Positions 1-4,920 of a stretch of DNA of 6,020 nucleotides are shown piece by piece. The DNA is from Acidobacteriota bacterium. Lineage in GTDB: Bacteria; Acidobacteriota; Terriglobia; UBA7540. Both the position numbers and the translations under genes were made by a program. The number at the start of each line of letters is the position of its first letter. Within the stretch, counting starts at the first letter, position 1. The notes below the pieces were generated by a model. It worked only from the letters and a program-made list of their open reading frames with translations. It ran no database searches and was not told the origin of the DNA. The stretch lies in the NCBI GenBank assembly GCA_003165615.1, contig PLWR01000623.1, forward strand, positions 1 through 6,020, in the 5' to 3' direction.

Positions 1-361
1 CTCCAAGGACTTGAATGTGCTGCTGCTCGGGGAAGGGGAGGCGGCGCATCTGGGCGTGAACGTGGCGCGCGTGGAAACGGCGGTTTACCTGCTGACCTCG
101 CTGCTGACGGGCCTGGCCGTGTCGGTGAGCGGAGCGATTGGTTATCTGGGATTGCTGGTGCCGCACCTGGGACGGATGCTGGTGGGCAACGACCATCGCA
201 CCCTCATTCCCACGGCGGCGTTTGGCGGCGCCATCATGTTGGTGCTCTCTGACACGCTGGCGCGCACGATCGTCTCTCCGGCGGAATTGCCCGTGGGTGC
301 CGTGACCGCCGTGGCAGGGGCGCCGGTGTTCATTTATCTGCTGCGGAGAACGACGGGATGA
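1..361 (+). CDS. FecCD/BtuC-family ABC importer permease, C-terminal part (5' truncated)
   Basis: This is the last 119 residues of an inner-membrane permease subunit that imports iron-siderophore, haem or cobalamin. The reading frame (codons from base 2) is open to the window edge, so the true start lies upstream; the family is usually about 330-350 residues, so roughly two thirds is missing. Visible family features are the cytoplasmic coupling segment LLLGEGEAAHLGV, which contacts the ATPase, then a hydrophobic helix (YLLTSLLTGLAVSVSG), the hallmark IGYLGLLVPHLGRML, a further membrane segment, and the C-terminal ELPVGAVTAVAGAPVFIYLL typical of FecCD proteins. It ends at TGA 359-361. The ATPase gene follows 130 bases downstream on the same strand, which fits the usual binding protein-permease-ATPase order. 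Siderophore and cobalamin permeases cannot be told apart from this fragment. The family call is firm and the substrate is open. Confidence 0.93.
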   Translation, partial: SKDLNVLLLGEGEAAHLGVNVARVETAVYLLTSLLTGLAVSVSGAIGYLGLLVPHLGRMLVGNDHRTLIPTAAFGGAIMLVLSDTLARTIVSPAELPVGAVTAVAGAPVFIYLLRRTTG

Positions 362-375
362 GGGAGGGAGAAGCG

Positions 376-484
376 CAAGTCAAAAGTCAAAGGTCAAAAG
401 GCAAAACGCAAAAGTCAAAGCCGGGGACCGTGAGACTTGGCGTGTTTTTCAACTTTTGCATTTTGCCTTTTGCGTTTTGACTTG
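376..484. repeat. Heptamer-tandem inverted repeat (palindrome 1)
   Basis: The spacer between the permease and ATPase genes is mostly this element. The left arm holds six consecutive 7-base units in perfect register at 379-420: GTCAAAA, GTCAAAG, GTCAAAA, GGCAAAA, CGCAAAA and GTCAAAG. The right arm holds four inverted units at 454-481: TTTTGCA, TTTTGCC, TTTTGCG and TTTTGAC. Bases 376-385 pair perfectly with 475-484. Bases 399-415 pair with 452-468 with one mismatch. The left arm carries an extra 7 bases between these two stems, exactly one unit, which suggests gain or loss of a heptamer by slippage. The unpaired middle is about 36 bases. There is no terminal T-run placed as in a classical intrinsic terminator, and no transposase, so the role is unknown. 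Confidence 0.85.
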
Positions 485-491
485 TACGTCC

Positions 492-1313
492 ATGACTGAC
501 CCCCAATCCATAACGATTCAATCCACCACGCAGGCTGCGGGCGAGCTGACGGCCGACTCCGTCGCTTTCCGCTTTGCGCAATTTTCTCTTTCGCCCATCA
601 GCATGCGGGCTCGCGCCGGCGAATTGACGGCCATCATCGGTCCCAATGGGTCAGGGAAATCCACCCTGCTCGAAGTTCTGAGCGGACACTTGAAGCCCAA
701 GTCCGGCGGAGTTTTTCTTGACGGCCAAAACCTGCACGAGCTCTCCCCCCGCGAGCGCGCCCGAAGGGTCGGCTTGGCGCGGCAGGAAACGATTCTGCTG
801 TTTTCGTTTGAGGTGCAGGAATTTGTTCGTCAGGGGCGGCATCCTCACCTGGGCAACAGCCTGTTTGAAAGCCCGGAGGACGACCGCTGGGTGGAGTGGG
901 CACTGGAGAAAACCTGCCTCCAGGAGTTCGCACATCGCCGCGTGATGGAAATGAGCAGTGGGGAATTTCAGCGCGCCGTTTTGGCCCGAACCCTGGCGCA
1001 ACGGCCGCGCCTGGTTCTGCTCGATGAGCCGACCGCGAACCTGGATATCGGCTACCAGGTGGAAATCTTCCGTCTGCTCCGCCAACTGGCGAAATCAGAG
1101 AATTTCGTTGGCATCGTCGTAACCCACGAACTCAATTTGGCGGCGGAAATGGCGGATTATGTGGTGCTGCTCCAAGGCGGAAACTGCCTCCGCCAGGGCA
1201 AGGCGGAAGACGTCTTCCAAGCGGATCTCTTGAGCCAAGCCTTCCGGACGCCCGTCCTCGTTGACAAGAATCCCACCAGCGGCCGCCCACGCGTAACGTG
1301 GATTGCGCCTTGA
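492..1313 (+). CDS. ABC transporter ATP-binding protein, iron-siderophore/cobalamin importer type (FecE/BtuD/FhuC-like)
   Basis: This 273-residue cytoplasmic ATPase should power the permease encoded just upstream. In order it shows a possible A-loop aromatic around F26/F28, Walker A GPNGSGKST (50-58), a Q-loop at Q98 (ARQE), an ABC signature MSSGE (154-158), Walker B LVLLDEP (174-180), a D-loop (NLD, 183-185) and the switch histidine H212 (VVTHE). The length is normal for the family. The signature departs from LSGGE by having Met and Ser at its first and third positions. I chose ATG 492. A TTG at 456 in the same frame would add 12 residues, but these are translated repeat sequence. No clear Shine-Dalgarno precedes ATG 492, because the repeat arm ends only about 8 bases upstream. 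The last 15 or so residues look unstructured. The substrate, siderophore or cobalamin, cannot be decided here. A gene on the other strand converges 110 bases downstream. Confidence 0.93.
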   Translation: MTDPQSITIQSTTQAAGELTADSVAFRFAQFSLSPISMRARAGELTAIIGPNGSGKSTLLEVLSGHLKPKSGGVFLDGQNLHELSPRERARRVGLARQETILLFSFEVQEFVRQGRHPHLGNSLFESPEDDRWVEWALEKTCLQEFAHRRVMEMSSGEFQRAVLARTLAQRPRLVLLDEPTANLDIGYQVEIFRLLRQLAKSENFVGIVVTHELNLAAEMADYVVLLQGGNCLRQGKAEDVFQADLLSQAFRTPVLVDKNPTSGRPRVTWIAP

Positions 1314-1343
1314 CCGTTCTTCGCGGTGCGTAAACATAAGGCG

Positions 1344-1399
1344 ACCCGTTACTGATGTCAGGCCAGTGGAAGCGGGTGGCGCAATGCGGCCAAGCCGCA
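1344..1399. other. Possible hairpins in the convergent intergenic gap
   Basis: The 110-base gap between two converging genes holds two potential hairpins. One is a perfect 6-bp stem, TGCGGC/GCCGCA, with a CAA loop at 1385-1399. The other is weaker: ACCCG and ACTG at 1344-1354 pair with CAGT and CGGGT at 1364-1377 around an internal loop. A terminator serving both strands would be expected here, but neither hairpin has a T-run on either strand, so calling them terminators is only an inference from position. Confidence 0.3.
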
Positions 1400-1423
1400 A
1401 GATTACGTGCGCAACAGATTCCG

Positions 1424-3094
1424 CTACTCGATTCGCTTCACCTCCCAAAACCGTTCCGCGCCGATTTTGAAGCTGGACGGGCACCGCTTGTAGCGGCCGA
1501 AGAAACTACTAATTTCACCACTGAGCCTACCCCCGTCCAGGCCGGCGTACTCCAGGTGCGCATACTCGGAGAAGGGGTCGGCGGTCTGCTCGAGATCACG
1601 GTACGAATCGGTCCAGAAAACATGCTCGGCGACATAAACCCGGCCGCCGGCCGCGAACGCTGCCCGGATATCGGTATCGAGCCGCTGCTGCCAAGGCTCT
1701 CGTGAACCCGTCATGACGTATTCATCGAGCAATGCCATGGCGGGATCGCGCGGCCAATCGTCCAGGCATGCGAGCAGGAGACTATAGTCGATGTTGGCGT
1801 ACCAATCCCTGCCCGCGACGATAAAAACGTCCTCCGGCCCCAATTGCGCGCGAATCTGTTCCAGCATGGGCGGCGGGTAGTTGACGCTGTAGGCTTGATC
1901 CTGCCGGTGGTTTGCATAAAGGTTCCAGCCGGAAACCACCAACAGCACGCCCGCCAGCAACAGCGCGGTTCGTCTCCCGCTTCCACGCAGCCACCACGAC
2001 GCCAGGAAAGCGAGGGGAAACAGGTTCACGCTCCAGTAATAACCGGTTGGCTCCCACAGGAAAACGAACGCACTCCAGGCCAGGACCAGCATCAACACCG
2101 ATGTGAACGACGCATTCGAGCGCAACAGGCGGATCAGGCGCACACGGTGGCGGACGACGAGGGCCGCGGCGACAATGCCGCCAGCCAGCAGCAGACCACC
2201 ATACAGCAACCAGATGGGCGCACTGTTTTGCTGCGGGTTGAACATGTTGCGGATCCATGACGACTCCAGCACCGTGCCGACCATCCCGATGACGCTCTTG
2301 ATCGCCGATTGCGGCCAGTGCACCTGAATGCTGTGCTGTTCTTGCAGGTATAACAAGGTCCAGTTCAAAAACCCGGCCGGCTTTACCCCCTCCATGCGAG
2401 CCACCAGGGCGTAAGCCGCCGCCACCCCCAGCGTTGTTCCGCCCGCCCAACCGGCGGCGAGCTTCAACCTGTCCTTGAAGGAGCCCGCACCCGTCACGAC
2501 GAAGCCGACCGCTACGGCAGGAACCGCCAGCGCCATTGCCTGTTGCAGCAGAACGGCCGCGGCCAGGGCTAGTCCGCTCGCTGCCAGCCGCAGACGCGAC
2601 GGCACGCCCCTTTCCGCCACCGTCCACAGAAACGCAACGACGCAGAGATTGAGCAGCGGATAGGGCTGGTTTTGAAACCCCAGGCTCCAGATGCGCGGAG
2701 AGAGCGCGATGAAGATCGTCATCGCAAAGGACAAACCCAGCCGGTGGGTCAGACGCACCAGCAGCAGGCAGAACAGCGCCAGGGTGAAGGAATTGATAAG
2801 AATCCCGAAGATCTGAAATGCCTCCGTCGAAGGCGAGCCGAAGGCGGATGTCACCGCGGCCACGGCTTTTTGAACCGGATACCATAGCAGGTGATGCGGA
2901 TTGATGCTGTCGCTCTGGGTAGGTTGGAGCGCTTGAAGTCGACAGACATAACCGTCATAGTTGAACAGCGGCGGACGCAGCAGCAGGTAGATTGACAAGA
3001 CCGTGACCAACAAGATAGAGGCGGTGGCCAGGGCAGGGCCCCACCCCGATGGATCTTTGCGGGCGGGAATATTTTGCGCGTTTTGCACCGGCAT
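1424..3094 (-). CDS. Polytopic membrane protein of unknown function, GT-C glycosyltransferase-like
   Basis: The protein has about 556 residues. It has roughly 10-11 hydrophobic segments, near residues 19-40, 92-115, 119-135, 143-160, 168-200 (two), 210-232, 294-314, 330-347, 352-369 and 374-392. A soluble C-terminal domain of about 160 residues follows. The first loop after the first helix contains FNYDGYV (44-50) and INPHHLLWYP (64-73). An acidic residue in the first external loop followed by many helices and a C-terminal soluble domain is the layout of GT-C lipid-linked-sugar transferases, so a role in envelope glycan assembly is possible. No specific family is recognised. ATG 3094 was chosen because the first helix begins soon after it; the open frame runs on to 3487, but that extension is antisense to gatB and unlike protein. 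No good Shine-Dalgarno is seen, and an in-frame GTG at 3124 or TTG at 3115 could also be the start. It is divergent from gatB and convergent with the ATPase gene, so probably monocistronic. Confidence 0.8.
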   Translation of the reverse strand: MPVQNAQNIPARKDPSGWGPALATASILLVTVLSIYLLLRPPLFNYDGYVCRLQALQPTQSDSINPHHLLWYPVQKAVAAVTSAFGSPSTEAFQIFGILINSFTLALFCLLLVRLTHRLGLSFAMTIFIALSPRIWSLGFQNQPYPLLNLCVVAFLWTVAERGVPSRLRLAASGLALAAAVLLQQAMALAVPAVAVGFVVTGAGSFKDRLKLAAGWAGGTTLGVAAAYALVARMEGVKPAGFLNWTLLYLQEQHSIQVHWPQSAIKSVIGMVGTVLESSWIRNMFNPQQNSAPIWLLYGGLLLAGGIVAAALVVRHRVRLIRLLRSNASFTSVLMLVLAWSAFVFLWEPTGYYWSVNLFPLAFLASWWLRGSGRRTALLLAGVLLVVSGWNLYANHRQDQAYSVNYPPPMLEQIRAQLGPEDVFIVAGRDWYANIDYSLLLACLDDWPRDPAMALLDEYVMTGSREPWQQRLDTDIRAAFAAGGRVYVAEHVFWTDSYRDLEQTADPFSEYAHLEYAGLDGGRLSGEISSFFGRYKRCPSSFKIGAERFWEVKRIE

Positions 3095-3148
3095 AGACCG
3101 CTGGTAGTCCGACAAGTGTGTCACCCAGTATTTCCGTGCTCGACTCCT

Positions 3149-3179
3149 GCCTGCGGTAGGATTGTACAACGGCGCAGGC
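3149..3179. repeat. Nested inverted repeat in the divergent spacer
   Basis: GCCTGCG (3149-3155) and CGCAGGC (3173-3179) are perfect inverted 7-mers separated by 17 bases. The perfect 8-base palindrome TTGTACAA (3162-3169) lies almost exactly at the centre. A competing local hairpin also exists: TCCTGCC (3145-3151) pairs with GGTAGGA (3155-3161), with one G-T wobble, around a 3-base loop. The element ends four bases before the proposed -35 box of the gatB promoter and lies in the leader of the divergent gene. It could be an operator, a leader hairpin or a small dispersed repeat, and the sequence alone does not decide. Confidence 0.45.
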
Positions 3180-3182
3180 CCC

Positions 3183-3210
3183 TTGGGGGTATTCTGGAAG
3201 CGTGTATAAT
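3183..3210 (+). promoter_or_regulatory. Sigma-70-like promoter for gatB
   Basis: A perfect TATAAT -10 box lies at 3205-3210. A partial -35 box, TTGGGG, lies at 3183-3188, giving a 16-base spacer. Transcription would start near 3217 and leave a leader of about 35 bases before the gatB ATG. The placement in a divergent spacer directly upstream of gatB supports it. The -35 match is only three of six bases, so the call rests mainly on the -10 box and position. Confidence 0.6.
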
Positions 3211-3237
3211 GAAAAGTTGATCTGGCGAATCTGTAAC

Positions 3238-3243
3238 AAGGGA
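3238..3243 (+). promoter_or_regulatory. Ribosome binding site of gatB
   Basis: AAGGGA lies 8 bases before ATG 3252. It decides the start: a second in-frame ATG at 3267 (MARAKYEAV) has no comparable site in front of it, so the longer form is preferred. Confidence 0.65.
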
Positions 3244-3251
3244 ATCTGGAC

Positions 3252-4712
3252 ATGACTGTTTCCACAATGGCGCGCGCGAAATATGAGGCGGTGATTGGCC
3301 TCGAGGTCCATTTACAACTGCGGACGAAGACGAAAATTTTCTGTTCTTGCTCGACGCATTTTGGCGACCCGCCTAATTCCAACGTTTGTCCGGTGTGCCT
3401 CGGTCTCCCGGGGGCTCTCCCGGTCCTTAACCAAGCGGCCGTGACCATGGCTATGAAAGCGGCGCTGGCGCTGAACTGTGCCATCAATCCCCGGTCGCGT
3501 TTTGCGCGGAAAAATTACTTCTATCCTGACCTGCCCAAGGGTTACCAGATTTCCCAATACGATGAACCCCTGGCCGAAAACGGGTGGGTGGATATCGAAG
3601 TGGCAGAAACCCGCAAGCGCATCGGTGTGACGCGCGTCCACATGGAAGAGGACGCGGGCAAATCCCTCCACGAAGGTTTTCCGGACTCCGAGCGCAAGTC
3701 GTATATCGACTTGAACCGCTCGGGAGTGCCGCTGATTGAGATTGTGAGTGAGCCGGACCTGCGCACGCCCGATGAGGCGTTCGAGTACCTGACGCGCCTG
3801 AAGACCTTGTTGCTCTGCCTTGATGTTTCCACCTGTAATATGGAGGAGGGAAGTCTGCGCTGCGACGCCAACGTGAGCGTGCGCGTGCAAGGCGCATCGG
3901 CTTTCGGAACGAAAACCGAAGTCAAAAACCTTAACTCTTTCCGCTTCCTGCAAAAGGCCTTGGCGTATGAGATTGACCGTCAGATTGAAATCCTCGATGG
4001 AGGCGGGAGCATCCACCAGGAAACACGGCTTTGGGATGGCCGCGAGCAACGCACCTACGGTATGCGCTCGAAGGAATTCGCGCATGATTATCGCTACTTT
4101 CCGGAACCTGACCTGCTGCCTTTGGTGATTACGGAAGAGTGGAAAGCGCAAGTGCGCGAGTCCCTGCCGGAATTGCCCCAGAGTCGCGAAGAACGATTCA
4201 TGAAGAACTTCAGTTTGCCCCAGCAGGACGCGGCATTGCTCACGGTTTCCAGGACCATGGCGGAGTTTTTTGAAGAGGTCGTAAAAGCGGGCAGCGAACC
4301 CAAACTCGCGGCGAATTGGCTGCTGAATGAGTATCCTTTTCTGTTGCAAGAGGCTAAGGTCGGGTTCATAGATTATCCTGTTGCCGCTGCGGACTTCGCC
4401 AAACTTCTCACCTTGGTGGAGCAGAAAACAATCTCCGGCACCATGGCCAAGGATGTTCTTCGCGAAATGATCACCACCCGCAAGGGGCCGGAGCAGATTG
4501 TGGCTGAGAAGGGGCTTCAGCAGATCAGCGATGTGGACAGACTCTCGGAAGTGGCGCGCGAAATCATCGCTGCCAATCCCAAGCAAGTGGAGCAATTCCG
4601 CAAAGGCAAGACCGCCACGCTAGGGTGGTTCGTTGGGCAGGTCATGAAAGCCACGCGCGGACAGGCTAATGCGCAAGTGGTCCAGGAGTTATTGAAGAAA
4701 GAACTAGGGTAA
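3252..4712 (+). CDS. gatB: Aspartyl/glutamyl-tRNA(Asn/Gln) amidotransferase subunit B
   Basis: GatB is the tRNA-binding kinase-like subunit of the cytoplasmic GatCAB complex. The complex converts Glu-tRNA(Gln), and often Asp-tRNA(Asn), to the amidated forms using ammonia from glutamine released by GatA. The 486-residue length is normal. Visible motifs are YEAVIGLEVHLQL (11-23), zinc-site cysteines C31, C33, C46 and C49 (FCSC...CPVC), KNYFYPDLPKGYQISQYD (87-104), HMEEDAGKS (130-138), DLNRSGVPLIEIVSEPD (153-169), MEEGSLRCDANVSVR (197-211) and RSKEFAHDYRYFPEPDL (272-288). A helical YqeY-like tail (about 335-486) ends in GWFVGQVMKAT and a lysine-rich helix. Within this tail QANAQ replaces the more usual KANPQ. 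It has its own promoter and ribosome site. gatA and gatC are not next to it, so they must lie elsewhere. Its presence implies that the organism makes Gln-tRNA and/or Asn-tRNA by the indirect route. Confidence 0.98.
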   Translation: MTVSTMARAKYEAVIGLEVHLQLRTKTKIFCSCSTHFGDPPNSNVCPVCLGLPGALPVLNQAAVTMAMKAALALNCAINPRSRFARKNYFYPDLPKGYQISQYDEPLAENGWVDIEVAETRKRIGVTRVHMEEDAGKSLHEGFPDSERKSYIDLNRSGVPLIEIVSEPDLRTPDEAFEYLTRLKTLLLCLDVSTCNMEEGSLRCDANVSVRVQGASAFGTKTEVKNLNSFRFLQKALAYEIDRQIEILDGGGSIHQETRLWDGREQRTYGMRSKEFAHDYRYFPEPDLLPLVITEEWKAQVRESLPELPQSREERFMKNFSLPQQDAALLTVSRTMAEFFEEVVKAGSEPKLAANWLLNEYPFLLQEAKVGFIDYPVAAADFAKLLTLVEQKTISGTMAKDVLREMITTRKGPEQIVAEKGLQQISDVDRLSEVAREIIAANPKQVEQFRKGKTATLGWFVGQVMKATRGQANAQVVQELLKKELG

Positions 4713-4713
4713 A

Positions 4714-4828
4714 TCGAAAAACCAAACACGAAAATCGAAACTCGAAAATCGGAACGGCGATTCCCGTCCTCCCCAAGGAGGGAAACATGAGGCTCTGGAA
4801 ATTTCGATTTTCGAATTTCGATTTTCGC
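4714..4828. repeat. Heptamer-tandem inverted repeat (palindrome 2)
   Basis: The element begins one base after the gatB stop codon. The left arm is six 7-base units in register at 4714-4755: TCGAAAA, ACCAAAC, ACGAAAA, TCGAAAC, TCGAAAA and TCGGAAC. The right arm is four inverted units at 4801-4828: ATTTCGA, TTTTCGA, ATTTCGA and TTTTCGC. Bases 4729-4751 pair with 4805-4827 over 23 positions with a single mismatch, so the transcript can form a long hairpin. The loop contains a smaller hairpin, CCTCC (4768-4772) with GGAGG (4777-4781) around CCAA. It could protect or end the gatB transcript, but there is no T-run immediately after the stem, so this is not a typical intrinsic terminator. Confidence 0.87.
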
Positions 4829-4856
4829 CCTTTCCTGACACCTGACACCTGTCACC
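4829..4856 (+). repeat. TGACACC heptamer tandem repeat, in register with palindrome 2
   Basis: Directly after the right arm of palindrome 2 come CCTTTCC (4829-4835), TGACACC (4836-4842), TGACACC (4843-4849) and TGTCACC (4850-4856). These continue the 7-base register of the preceding arm with no gap, giving eight consecutive heptamers from 4801 to 4856 while the unit sequence changes. The last unit differs from TGACACC by one base. The function is unknown. Confidence 0.7.
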
Positions 4857-4870
4857 TGCTCTATCAACGC

Positions 4871-4900
4871 TTGCCTTTTTTTGTGAGGAACGCATAGACT
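4871..4900 (+). promoter_or_regulatory. Tentative promoter of the GH2 gene
   Basis: TTGCCT (4871-4876) and TAGACT (4895-4900) are separated by 18 bases and could be -35 and -10 boxes for the downstream hydrolase. A run of seven T residues (4876-4882) lies at the start of the spacer. Both boxes are imperfect, so this is a weak call resting mainly on position. Confidence 0.25.
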
Positions 4901-4909
4901 CACAAATTC

Positions 4910-4915
4910 AAGGGG
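4910..4915 (+). promoter_or_regulatory. Ribosome binding site of the GH2 gene
   Basis: AAGGGG lies 5 bases before ATG 4921. Together with the signal peptide that begins at that ATG, it fixes the start of the hydrolase gene. Confidence 0.6.
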
Positions 4916-4920
4916 CACTG

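Noticed and set aside
376..484. Heptamer array as a CRISPR array
   Set aside because: Units are 7 bases, contiguous and inverted between arms, with no unique spacers and no cas genes.
456..491. TTG start adding 12 residues to the ABC ATPase
   Set aside because: Those residues are translated from the heptamer repeat arm; ATG 492 lies just outside the repeat.
1782..2885. Open frame of 367 codons on the minus strand, in another frame of the membrane-protein gene
   Set aside because: Its translation is rich in Arg, Gly and Ala without membrane or domain pattern, whereas the overlapping frame gives regular transmembrane helices.
3095..3487. N-terminal extension of the minus-strand membrane protein to 687 residues
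   Set aside because: The extension is antisense to the start of gatB and crosses its promoter, and a helix-proximal ATG at 3094 gives a normal membrane-protein N-terminus.
3312..4595. Long open frame of 427 codons on the minus strand inside gatB
   Set aside because: It lies antisense to a strongly conserved gene and its translation shows no domain, only reversed-codon composition typical of GC-rich shadows.
4714..4882. Palindrome 2 plus the downstream T-run as one intrinsic terminator
   Set aside because: The seven-T run (4876-4882) lies almost 50 bases after the stem, too far to act as its U-tract.
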